DNA from: Saccharothrix australiensis
GTDB taxonomy: Bacteria > Actinomycetota > Actinomycetes > Mycobacteriales > Pseudonocardiaceae
Reading direction: 5' to 3'
Length of the DNA stretch: 64,000 bases
Assembly: GCF_003634935.1 (NCBI RefSeq)
Contig: NZ_RBXO01000001.1
Coordinates: 6,411,501 to 6,475,500, forward strand
Below, one piece after another: positions 29,760 to 37,561 of the stretch (its first letter is position 1; each line of letters starts with the position of its first letter). Position numbers and translations under genes: made by a program. Below the pieces are notes generated by a model. The model did no database searches, was not told where the DNA came from, and saw only the letters and a list, made by a program, of their open reading frames with translations.

Positions 29760-32570
29760 TCATCCGAGCACCCCGTCCGGGCCGGACCGGTCGGACCGGC
29801 CCCACGCGTCGTCGGACTGCTTGAGCAGGTCGACCGCGGCGCGCGGCTCGTCCTCGGGCTCGGTGTCGTCCTCCGGTTCCTCCTCCGGTTCCTCGAACTC
29901 CACGTCCGTGGAGTACAGGAGGGGACGCTCGTCCATGATCACTTCGCCGCCCTTCCGGCGGCGGTAGACCGCCCTGGGGGACGCGTCCGGGGGCGTGTCG
30001 TCCGGTGCGCTCTCCCACGGCTCCGTGCCGCGCTGCGCGTAATCGGGCGGCTGCTCCTCGTTCCGGTGGACGGGCGGTCGCCGCGCCGCGACCACCGCGG
30101 GCACGACCACGACCGGTGACGCGGTGTCGAGGAGGACGTCCCAGGCGTCGGGGTCCTCCTCGTCGTCGGACGGCCGGACGACGGGAACCCGGTCGTCATC
30201 CGGTTCCCACGGCGTCGTGCCGGACGCGGGCCGTGCTGCGGGCGTGCGCGGCCCGATGGGCAGTGGCGGTGCGGCGGGCACGGGCGGTGCGGCGGGCACG
30301 GGCGGTTCAGCGGGCACGGGCGGTGCGACCGACACGGGCGGTGCAGCCGGTGCCGGTGGGTCGGCCGGTTCAGCCGGTGCGGCGGGCACGGCCCGCGCGT
30401 CGGGTGCGATTCGCGCACGGTCCCCGGTCGCGGGCCTGTTGACCGGCGGCTGCGACACACCGGGCACCGGCACACCGGGCACGATCGGCTCACCGGGCAC
30501 AGCCGGGACGTCCGGCACAACCGGGACGTCGGGCAGCACGGCGTCGGCGGGCACGTGACCCGCGACAGCGGCCCACGGCTCGGGTGCGGACGGGGGCGCG
30601 TCCGGCGCGTCCGGCGCACCGTCGAACGGCACAGCACCACTCCAGGGCTCCACCTCCTGCCGCAACAACCCCGAAGCGTCGGAACGCCCACCGGACGGGG
30701 TGCCACCGGGAGCACCACCGGGCGGAGCCATCATCGGCGGAGCCATCGGAGCGCCACCGGGCAGACCACTACCCGCACGAGACCCGTCGGGAGCAGCCCA
30801 CTCCGCCGGATCGGACACCGGCGCGTCACCACCCGACGGCTCACCCACCGCGGGCAGGGCACCCCCCATCCACGGCGCGACCTCGTTGCCCAACAACCCC
30901 GACGCGTCCGAACGACCACCACCCGGTGACCCACCACCCGGCGCACCACCGGGCGGGGACATCATCGGCGGGGACATCATCGGCGGAGCCGCCGGAACGG
31001 CTCCCCGGTCCCGCGACGCGTCGACCGCGCCGGGGGTGCTGCCGGAAGTCCAGTTCTCCGGCTTGCTCGGCGGCGTGAGGCCGTCCGGCGACGTGCCGCC
31101 GGGGAACGGCTTCACCCCACCGGTACCACCGTCCACCGACGGGTTCCCACCGGGGAACGGGGTGGGCGTGCCGGCGCCGCCACCCGGCGGCTTCACCGAC
31201 GTGGACGGTTCCAGCCCCGGCAGGCCCGTACCCGGCTTCGAGCCACCGGGGAACGGAGTGGGCGTCCTGGTGGGCGGTGCCACCCCCTTGTCCGCCCCGG
31301 ACCCGGATGGCCGCGCGCCGACCGAGGGCGACCCGCCACCGGGGAACGGCCTCGGCGACCCGCCACCGGGGAACGGCCTCGGCGACCCCCCACCGGGGAA
31401 CGGCGTCGGCGTGCCGCTACCGGGGAACGGCGAGCCCGAGGTGCCCGGACCACTCCTGCCCAGCGGTCCGTCGCTGGACAACCGGCCGGGGTTCGACAGG
31501 GAGTCCTTGCCCGGCGGCGTACCCTGCGGCCTGGCGTCCGGTGTGGACCGTCCGAGCCCACCAGGCCCCTTGCCGCCGGACAACCCGTTCGGCCCGGGAC
31601 CGGGCGGCAGCCTGTCCGGCGCCCCCTTGTCCCCGGGCGGAGGGCCGGGAGGCAGCTTGTTCGGCGCTCCCCCGCCCCCCGGAGGGGGCAACTTGTCGCC
31701 CCCGGAAGGACCACCCGGCGGCTTCTTGTCCGGTGGCGGGGTGTACTTCTCGGGTGGAGGCGGCGTCTTGTCCTTGGGCGGAGGCGGCGGAGGCGGCGTC
31801 TTGTTCTTGGGCGGAGGCGGTGGAGGAGGCGGCGGAGGCTGCTGGTTGAGCCCCGGTGTGAGGTCGGACGTGTCGGGCAGCCTCACCTCGTGGACGGTGC
31901 GCATGTACTTCGCCCCGAGTTGACCCGCGACCCTGCGCATGTCCTGGGTCATCATCTCCACGATCTCGGGCTTGGCCGAAACCTGCACCGCGTTGTTGCT
32001 CATCCTCGGCGCGCCGGCCTCCAGCGCCTCGTTCGCGTACCAGCTGTCGATCCGGTTGATCTCGTCCCGCGCCCACTTGAGGTAGTGGGCGTCGTTCAGC
32101 AGCTGGTACGGCACCCGGTCCGTGCTGATCGCCTCGGCCCGCGCCTTGATCTGGCGGGAGAGCTTCTCCATCAGGTTCCGGAACTCGGTCGCGGCCGGCC
32201 CCTTCCACGAGCCGTTCTCGCCGGCGAGCGCGTTCGCCTGGTCCAGGACGCTCTGCGCGACGCTCACGAGGTCCCCGTGCACCTGGTTCAGGCTGTGCGC
32301 CGCCTGCCTGAGCGTCTCCGGGTCCGAAATGGACTTCAGCTTCGCCGCGTTCTCGTCCCGGTACTCGCCCTTCGGGCCGTTGTCGATCGCCGCGCCACCG
32401 TTGATGGCCGCCTTGATCTGCTTCCAGGTCCAGTGCGCGTGGTCCCCCGGCTTGGCCTGCTTGTCGCCGCCGACCCACATCGATCCGTTGTCGTCGAGCT
32501 TGAAGCCGGTGTTGTCGTAGAGGTCCTGCTCTTCCTTCTTCGGCTTGACCGGCTTGTAGTCGTCGGGCAT
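29760..32570 (-). CDS. Large proline-rich WXG100-headed T7SS protein
   Basis: A 936-aa protein with an ATG at 32570 (MPDDYKPVKPKK) and TGAGGAG upstream; the frame is open further up but not coding-like. Residues about 60-230 are a WXG100/PPE-like helical bundle with an NGSWKGPAATEF turn. A polyproline stretch (about 240-290) and a long Pro/Gly/Ser region follow, with FPGGGSPRP repeats and two copies of a GRSDASGLL...EV.PW motif, each after a PPMM.PPGGAPGG segment. The C-terminus is very acidic and ends in SDDAWGRSDRSGPDGVLG, resembling tails of other actinobacterial ESX-associated proteins. It is probably a secreted or surface-exposed partner of the ESX machine, but no enzymatic motif is visible. 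It is the gene directly ahead of eccC. Confidence 0.85.
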   Translation of the reverse strand: MPDDYKPVKPKKEEQDLYDNTGFKLDDNGSMWVGGDKQAKPGDHAHWTWKQIKAAINGGAAIDNGPKGEYRDENAAKLKSISDPETLRQAAHSLNQVHGDLVSVAQSVLDQANALAGENGSWKGPAATEFRNLMEKLSRQIKARAEAISTDRVPYQLLNDAHYLKWARDEINRIDSWYANEALEAGAPRMSNNAVQVSAKPEIVEMMTQDMRRVAGQLGAKYMRTVHEVRLPDTSDLTPGLNQQPPPPPPPPPPKNKTPPPPPPPKDKTPPPPEKYTPPPDKKPPGGPSGGDKLPPPGGGGAPNKLPPGPPPGDKGAPDRLPPGPGPNGLSGGKGPGGLGRSTPDARPQGTPPGKDSLSNPGRLSSDGPLGRSGPGTSGSPFPGSGTPTPFPGGGSPRPFPGGGSPRPFPGGGSPSVGARPSGSGADKGVAPPTRTPTPFPGGSKPGTGLPGLEPSTSVKPPGGGAGTPTPFPGGNPSVDGGTGGVKPFPGGTSPDGLTPPSKPENWTSGSTPGAVDASRDRGAVPAAPPMMSPPMMSPPGGAPGGGSPGGGRSDASGLLGNEVAPWMGGALPAVGEPSGGDAPVSDPAEWAAPDGSRAGSGLPGGAPMAPPMMAPPGGAPGGTPSGGRSDASGLLRQEVEPWSGAVPFDGAPDAPDAPPSAPEPWAAVAGHVPADAVLPDVPVVPDVPAVPGEPIVPGVPVPGVSQPPVNRPATGDRARIAPDARAVPAAPAEPADPPAPAAPPVSVAPPVPAEPPVPAAPPVPAAPPLPIGPRTPAARPASGTTPWEPDDDRVPVVRPSDDEEDPDAWDVLLDTASPVVVVPAVVAARRPPVHRNEEQPPDYAQRGTEPWESAPDDTPPDASPRAVYRRRKGGEVIMDERPLLYSTDVEFEEPEEEPEDDTEPEDEPRAAVDLLKQSDDAWGRSDRSGPDGVLG
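31328..31434. repeat. 27-bp coding tandem repeat (FPGGGSPRP)
   Basis: Four 27-bp units, the first three nearly identical, encode Phe-Pro-Gly-Gly-Gly-Ser-Pro-type repeats in the proline-rich protein. More scattered FPGG units lie on either side. Confidence 0.8.
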
Positions 32571-32731
32571 GGTCTCCTCACACCACCAACGGATCGCGAG
32601 ACGGCTTCCCCGGCTCTGGTCGGGTCGACGACGGACGCCGCGGACCGGCACGCGGCCGGGCGCCGCCGCCACTTCTGCCGGCGCTACTTCTGCCCGGCGC
32701 CACTTCCGCCCGGCGCTACTCCTGCCCGGCG

Positions 32732-33448
32732 CTACTTCTGCCCGGAGCCCAGGCCACCGATGTAGGTGTTGGCCTGGTACAGGTGCGGGCCCATCTTCTT
32801 CGCGTCGAGCTTGTTCAGCTCTTCGACGCTGTCGTACTTCTTCGCCAACGCGATGGCGGCGTTCCGCACCGCGTCGAGCGCCTGCTTGATCTCGAAGATG
32901 GACTTCCGCAGCTCGGGGACCAGCCCCTTGCCGCCCGAATCGCCGCCCGAACCCATGATCTTGTTGCGCAGCTCCCAGGACTCGCCCAGTCCGCCGGGTG
33001 CGAGGCTGATGTCCTCCACCAATTTGAGCGAGTTCTTCATCGGGTCGACGAGCTTGGCGACGTTGTCGCCGAACCGCTTCATGGCCACCGTGTTCACGAC
33101 GGTCCGGTCGCCCTTGCCGTCACCGCCGCCGGGCACCGGCGGAGGCACGAAGGTGCTCTTCTTCAGCGATTCCTTCTTGGCGTCGAACTCCGGGGCCTGC
33201 GGGACGTCGTACCGCGCGGCCTCGGGCGACCTCTGGTCCTCGCCGTCCTGCTCGTCGTACTTCTTCTTGTAGTCCTCCCACGCCTTGTGCTCGCGATCGT
33301 ACTTCTTCTGGTCGAAGTCCGGGTTGAGTTCGGTCCCCGTTTCGCTGTCCGGCCGGGGGACGTACCTCGTGTTCCCCTCGTCGATGAAGTCGAACGGCCC
33401 CTTGGGGTATTCTTTCCGGGTTTCCGGGTCCTTGTAGGTCATGTCCAC
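32732..33448 (-). CDS. T7SS-locus protein of unknown function, charged and helical
   Basis: A protein of 238 aa (GTG, 33448) or 236 aa (ATG, 33442); both follow AAGGTGGTGA. The first half is charged and Lys/Asp-rich (YDREHKAWEDYKKKYDEQDGED). The second half (about 110-238) is a predicted helical bundle with a GGLGESWELRNKIMGSGG segment, reminiscent of a WXG100-like substrate or chaperone, although the exact WXG turn is absent. It lies between a WXG100 gene and the proline-rich protein in the same transcriptional direction, so it probably belongs to the ESX substrate set. I do not recognise the family. Confidence 0.8.
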   Translation of the reverse strand: MDMTYKDPETRKEYPKGPFDFIDEGNTRYVPRPDSETGTELNPDFDQKKYDREHKAWEDYKKKYDEQDGEDQRSPEAARYDVPQAPEFDAKKESLKKSTFVPPPVPGGGDGKGDRTVVNTVAMKRFGDNVAKLVDPMKNSLKLVEDISLAPGGLGESWELRNKIMGSGGDSGGKGLVPELRKSIFEIKQALDAVRNAAIALAKKYDSVEELNKLDAKKMGPHLYQANTYIGGLGSGQK

Positions 33449-33552
33449 TCACCACCTTGTCGACGGGACGGCCCAGCAGCTCACGGCGCGATCGGGGTGC
33501 CCGGTGCGACGCCCGCGCCCACCGCACCGGCGTCGCACCGGACGGCGAGGCG

Positions 33553-33852
33553 TCAGCCGCCCGCGCCCTGCCACATCCGGACGCCGTACTGCTCGCCCTG
33601 GTGGTAGTTGTCGATGATGCTGCCCAGCGCGCTCGCGGCGCTCTGGTAGTGCCCGTTCATCTCGACCGTCTTCACCTGCCAGCCCTGGACGATCCTCGTG
33701 TACTCGTCCTTGGCGGCCGAGGTCCAGACCGCGGTCGTCCTGCTCGCCGCGTTCACCATGTGCTCCAGCCGCTGGCTGAGCGAGCTCTGGATGGAGGACA
33801 TGTCCGCTCTCATCTGGACGGCTTTCGCCGGGGCAATGCTGTACTCGGTCAC
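33553..33852 (-). CDS. WXG100 family T7SS substrate (EsxA/EsxB-like), W-T-S variant
   Basis: A 99-aa protein with a GTG at 33852 and AAAGG eight bases upstream; the longer open frame overlaps the neighbouring gene. It is the length of a classical Esx protein: helix, then AVWTSAAKDEY in place of the usual WxG turn, then a second helix. Esx proteins form helical-hairpin dimers exported by EccC. It lies 38 bp after another WXG100 gene, so the two probably encode a heterodimer. Confidence 0.88.
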   Translation of the reverse strand: MTEYSIAPAKAVQMRADMSSIQSSLSQRLEHMVNAASRTTAVWTSAAKDEYTRIVQGWQVKTVEMNGHYQSAASALGSIIDNYHQGEQYGVRMWQGAGG

Positions 33853-33890
33853 CTGGATCACCTTTCGGACGTGCGCCGGATGCTTCTCGC

Positions 33891-34223
33891 CTACAGGTTG
33901 GGCAAGCCCTGGGACAACCTGCGGGACTGGTCCACCTGCATGTGCTCGACCTTGATGTAGTGGCCGATGTTCTCCTGCATGATGTTCGCGATGCGTTCGA
34001 GGTCCCGGATGATCGAGCCGTAGCCGTCCGCCCACCTCCGGTAGCTGGCGTCGAAGTACTTCGCCGCATCACCGGTCCAGGCGGACATGAGCTGCGCCTG
34101 GGTGTCGTTCGCGCGGTTGAACTGCCGCTGGAACTCGCCCAGGCCCGCCGTGTACTCGCCCCACGCCTGCTTCATCGCCGACGTGGAAACGTTGATCTGA
34201 GTGCCGTTTTGCTGTTCGGCCAT
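33891..34223 (-). CDS. WXG100 family T7SS substrate (EsxA/EsxB-like)
   Basis: A 110-aa protein with an ATG at 34223 and a GGGAGG site close upstream. The hairpin turn is canonical (MSAWTGDAAKYFDASYRRW), flanked by two long amphipathic helices. With the W-T-S protein 38 bp downstream it likely forms the Esx heterodimer of this locus. It is the first gene of the run 34223-29760, and the 194-bp gap upstream is the likely place for a promoter. Confidence 0.92.
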   Translation of the reverse strand: MAEQQNGTQINVSTSAMKQAWGEYTAGLGEFQRQFNRANDTQAQLMSAWTGDAAKYFDASYRRWADGYGSIIRDLERIANIMQENIGHYIKVEHMQVDQSRRLSQGLPNL

Positions 34224-34417
34224 TCTTCCTCCCTGGTGGTGCAACCAGGCGCGACACCAGGCCGCGACCATTCGTCGTTCCGCTGTACGAATTCTCGCGC
34301 GACCGGTCCGCCACACCGCCGCGACGGCGGCACATCTGCCCGATCGGCCAGTTTTGTCTGCCTGTATTCCCCGTCGTGCGGCCTCACCGCGTGCGTGCGG
34401 TCCGCTCTCCGCGCGCG
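34224..34417 (-). promoter_or_regulatory. Intergenic region, probable promoter of the WXG100-eccC transcription unit
   Basis: A 194-bp gap upstream of the first WXG100 gene. It includes an A/T-richer patch near 34350-34365 (read GGAATACAGGCAGACAAAA on the minus strand) that stands out from the surroundings. No confident -35/-10 pair can be named. Confidence 0.35.
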
Positions 34418-35584
34418 TCAGGACGTCCTGCTGCCATCGGGTGGGCTCGTCAGCACCTGCGTGGCGCGGCTCAACGTCTCGGCGTCGACCTCGGGCGGCG
34501 GACCCTGCGCGGCCCTGATGTGCCGCAGCAGGTCCGCGTCGGGCGAGATGCCGTGCACCTCCGCGTAGTAGGTCACCGCGTCGGTCCAGATCCACGTGCC
34601 GTCGGTGCGGAAGCTCAGCGGGACCACCGTGCCGCGGTCCGGGTCGACGACGTCGTCCGCGCGCCCCATCGTGACGAGCAGGTCGGTACCGCCTTTGAGG
34701 TAGGCCAGCGCGCGCTTCCGGTCGTCGTCGGTCAGCCCGGGGCGGTCCGGCGCGAAACCCGGTCCGGTCGTCGGGTCGACCAGGTCGAACACGCGCGCGA
34801 CGCGGATGTCCGGCGCGGGCCGCGCGGACCACAGCGGACCGCCGCGGTCCCTGGCGAATCGGTGGTAGGGCAGCGGGTCCGCGCCGGCCACGACCACCTC
34901 CACCTGGGGCGAGACCTCGCCGCCCGCGGCGAGCGCCCGCTGGAGCCGGCCGGTCAGCGCCGGCAGGTCGGCGGACCCGTCGGTCTCCACCACGTACACC
35001 GGGCGCGGCGGCGGGTACGGCGCGTCGCCCATCGGCGAGCGCCACGCCCGCCACAGCCCCAGCGCGGACGGTTCCCCGGCCACCGCCGCCACCGCGTCGG
35101 TCGCGGTCGCGGCGGGCATCGGCGGCGCGCCGCCCCCGCCGGTCGGCGGTTCCGGCGCGAACCGCCACAGCGGCGGAGCACCCACGTCGATCAGCTCGAC
35201 GATGTCCAGGACGGACCCGTCCTCGACGCCGTCCTCCGCCAGCAGCCGCCCGAGCAGCGCGAGGTCTTCGTCGGTCAGCGGCAGCAGGGTGTGGATGCCG
35301 CAGAACGCGAGCGTCCGCGCCACCCCTCCGTGACCACCGGCCGCCAGGCGGCGGCGGCACTCGGTCACCAGGTCGTCGGGTGCCCAGCCGGCGACGCGCA
35401 GCAGCGTCCGGTGCAGTGCCGCGGCGGTGTCGCCGGGCCCTGCCACCGCCGCGGCGTCCCGACTGCCTGCCGCCGTGCCGTCCGGGGCCGCCACAGCCGT
35501 GCCGTCCGGGCCGGTGGCCGCGATGCCCTCCAGGGCCGCCGCCGTGCCAGGGTTTGCCCGGACCGTGCGGTCGTGGTCGGTCAT
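34418..35584 (-). CDS. T7SS-locus protein of unknown function (388 aa)
   Basis: The ATG at 35584 overlaps the stop of the preceding gene as ATGA, with GAGGAGGGAC upstream, so translation is coupled; the long open frame beyond is a shadow. No signal peptide or membrane helix is seen. Residues about 55-120 contain a helical segment (WAPDDLVTECRRRLAAGG). The C-terminal third has a run (YLKGGTDLLVTMGRADDVVDPDRG, then DGTWIWTDAVTYYAEVHGI) that looks like a small alpha/beta domain found in several actinobacterial hypothetical proteins. Its place beside a T7SS-associated protein and the Esx pair suggests a cytosolic accessory role. I do not recognise a named family. Confidence 0.8.
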   Translation of the reverse strand: MTDHDRTVRANPGTAAALEGIAATGPDGTAVAAPDGTAAGSRDAAAVAGPGDTAAALHRTLLRVAGWAPDDLVTECRRRLAAGGHGGVARTLAFCGIHTLLPLTDEDLALLGRLLAEDGVEDGSVLDIVELIDVGAPPLWRFAPEPPTGGGGAPPMPAATATDAVAAVAGEPSALGLWRAWRSPMGDAPYPPPRPVYVVETDGSADLPALTGRLQRALAAGGEVSPQVEVVVAGADPLPYHRFARDRGGPLWSARPAPDIRVARVFDLVDPTTGPGFAPDRPGLTDDDRKRALAYLKGGTDLLVTMGRADDVVDPDRGTVVPLSFRTDGTWIWTDAVTYYAEVHGISPDADLLRHIRAAQGPPPEVDAETLSRATQVLTSPPDGSRTS

Positions 35585-36213
35585 TCCGCTGTCCCTCCTC
35601 CGGGGCCGGCCGCCCCGTCCCACCGCGTCACCCCGAGCCCGTCGGTGACGAGGTCGTCGACGGTGAACGCGGTGCCCACCTCTTCGCCGAGCAGCACCGT
35701 GTCGCGGATGAAGTCGCCGGTCAGCCGGACCGCGGCGGCGCCGTCCGGGTTGATCAACACGTCGGTGCCGTCCGCGAGCAGCGTGACGAGGCCGACGAGG
35801 TCCACCCGCGACCAGTCCGACCGCGGGAACCGGGCCCGGTGCGCCTCGCCGGTGACCAGCAGCACGCACGGGACGTCGTCGGGCGACGTCGTCACCAGCG
35901 GACGGCCGCTCCCGTCCACCGCGACGTCGAACTCCGTGTCCCACAGGAGGAGTTGGAGGTGGGCGGTGGTCGCCCCGCCGCGCTGGACGAGGCGCAGGAC
36001 CGCGTCCAACGGGTCCGACGGCGCGTCCTCGTCCGGTGGCCGGTGCCCGGGGTTCACGCGGAACCGGCCGACCTTCCCGTCCTCGACCGGCCACGACCCG
36101 ACCACCGCGTCGAACGGCGGCGGCACGTCCTCCCGCGCCGGCCGCCAGTGCGGGTTCACCAGCAGCAGGCAGTCGCCGGGCGGTCGCGGCGGTGCGCCGG
36201 TCGTCGCGTCCAC
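35581..36213 (-). CDS. Type VII secretion system-associated protein
   Basis: A 210-aa protein with a GTG at 36213 and GGAGG six bases upstream; the open frame to 36264 is less likely. The C-terminal segment WSRVDLVGLVTLLADGTDVLINPDGAAAVRLTGDF matches the pattern of actinobacterial proteins annotated as T7SS-associated, which resemble SseB-like domains. It ends in an ATGA overlap with the 388-aa gene. No membrane segment is visible, so it is probably a cytosolic accessory factor of the ESX locus. Confidence 0.82.
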   Translation of the reverse strand: MDATTGAPPRPPGDCLLLVNPHWRPAREDVPPPFDAVVGSWPVEDGKVGRFRVNPGHRPPDEDAPSDPLDAVLRLVQRGGATTAHLQLLLWDTEFDVAVDGSGRPLVTTSPDDVPCVLLVTGEAHRARFPRSDWSRVDLVGLVTLLADGTDVLINPDGAAAVRLTGDFIRDTVLLGEEVGTAFTVDDLVTDGLGVTRWDGAAGPGGGTAE

Positions 36214-36486
36214 GGCGATCCTCCGTTCTCGGTGTGTCCCGGTCGGATCCGGTCGTCGGCGCACCCGGACCGGGGCCGATGCCGGCGCGTCGCGCGCGGC
36301 CGCCGGACCGCCCCAGGGGGCGAACCGGAGCGGCTCGACGGGACGTGGTCGCGAGTGTCCGCTGAGGACTGATCACGATTCCGCGTCCTCCAGGCATGAT
36401 GCAGGCCCGGTCGCGGTTCCCGCCCCGCCACGAGCGGATCGGGGCGCTTCGGGCAGTCCGCGTGCCCGAACGGCGGCGTCGCCGCC

Positions 36487-37110
36487 TCAGATCGAGCCGG
36501 CCCGCACCGCGTAGGCGACGGCGTGCGCGCGGTTGCCCAGGCCCAGCCTGATCAGCATCGTGTGGATGACGTTCTTGACCGTGCGTTCCGAGTAGCGCAG
36601 GCGCTCCGCGATCTCGGCGGTGTCGTGGCCGTCGGCCAGCAACCGCAGCACGTCCACCTCGCGCGGCGTCAGCCCCGACGAGCTGAGCCCGTGCGGCGCG
36701 AGCACTTCGCGCTGGAGGGTCCGCACCTGCTGGAGCATGGTCCCGAGCAGGTCCGGCGGCAGCGCGCCCCGTCCCGCGGCGGCGTCCCGGACCGCACGCG
36801 CGAGCACGTCGCCGGTCGTGGCCGCGCGGTAGAGCACCACCACGACACCGGACTCGACCATCGCCAGCAGGCCGACGGGGTCCACCGCGCCGGTCACCAG
36901 CACCCGGGGCCGCTGGTGCTCGGCGTCGGCGGCCCGCAGGAGCGCCACCGTGTCCGACCCGGTGCGGTCGGTGGCGACGACGAAGACGTCGGCGTCGGCG
37001 GCCCGCGTCCGGGGCAGCACCTCGATCTCCGCGCGCTCGTCGAGGCTGCCCGCGAGACCCGCCGCCGTGAGCGGGTCGGTGGCCTGGACCACCACCCGCA
37101 CCTGTTTCAC
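36487..37110 (-). CDS. LuxR/NarL-family response regulator with atypical receiver
   Basis: A 207-aa protein with a GTG at 37110 and GGAGG five bases upstream. Residues 1-120 follow the receiver fold, but the strand that normally ends in the phospho-accepting Asp reads ADVFVVATD with Ala at that position, so classical phosphorylation is doubtful. Residues about 140-207 are a clear LuxR HTH (GLTPREVDVLRLLADGHDTAEIAERLRYSERTVKNVIHTML). It is the nearest regulator to the T7SS genes, divided from the T7SS-associated pair by 273 bp, and may control the locus. No kinase gene adjoins it. Confidence 0.88.
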   Translation of the reverse strand: MKQVRVVVQATDPLTAAGLAGSLDERAEIEVLPRTRAADADVFVVATDRTGSDTVALLRAADAEHQRPRVLVTGAVDPVGLLAMVESGVVVVLYRAATTGDVLARAVRDAAAGRGALPPDLLGTMLQQVRTLQREVLAPHGLSSSGLTPREVDVLRLLADGHDTAEIAERLRYSERTVKNVIHTMLIRLGLGNRAHAVAYAVRAGSI

Positions 37111-37561
37111 CGACACCTCCGGAGCCGACGACCGACAACCACCGACACCGACGTGCCGCGCGATGGCGGTGGCCACCCCGACTCCTCCACCCCGGTCCGC
37201 ATCCCCGCAGAACCGGCCGCCACCACTGCCGCGACCGAACAACGCGTTCCCCTCACGAACCATGACGCTATGGGCGATCCGGCCGCCCCGCGTCATCCGA
37301 GAACGGGATATCGACCTACCCCGGATGGGGTACCCCCACCAACCCCCCAACCCCCGCCCCCGACCCCCACCCGTCGGGCCCGGCGACCGGAAGGTCCCCC
37401 GCCGCGGCGGCCTCTTCCGTGCAGTTCGGCACGGCGGCCACGCGGTGTCGGCCGCACCGACACCGCGACCACGCCCACCAGGTGGGATCGCGCTCGGCGG
37501 ACACACCGACCGCCGCCGCGGGCAGCCGCCCGATCGGGCGTGGCGGCGGTCGGGGTGGGGG
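37111..37561. other. 451-bp intergenic region with a G-quadruplex-capable tract
   Basis: No gene is seen here. It holds the upstream region of the LuxR-type gene and the end of the 500-aa gene. Its notable content is the C-run block at 37327-37373, described separately. Confidence 0.6.
37327..37373 (-). promoter_or_regulatory. G-quadruplex-capable G-tract on the minus strand
   Basis: The minus strand here reads six or more runs of 3-6 G separated by one to three bases, which fits an intramolecular G-quadruplex consensus. It lies about 220 bp upstream of the LuxR-type start and about 190 bp after the 500-aa gene stop. It could act in the regulator's leader or as a stall or terminator element. 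Confidence 0.5.

Noticed and set aside
25703-29824. Plus-strand open frame of 1373 codons
   Set aside because: Antisense of eccC, which has clear ATPase motifs on the minus strand.
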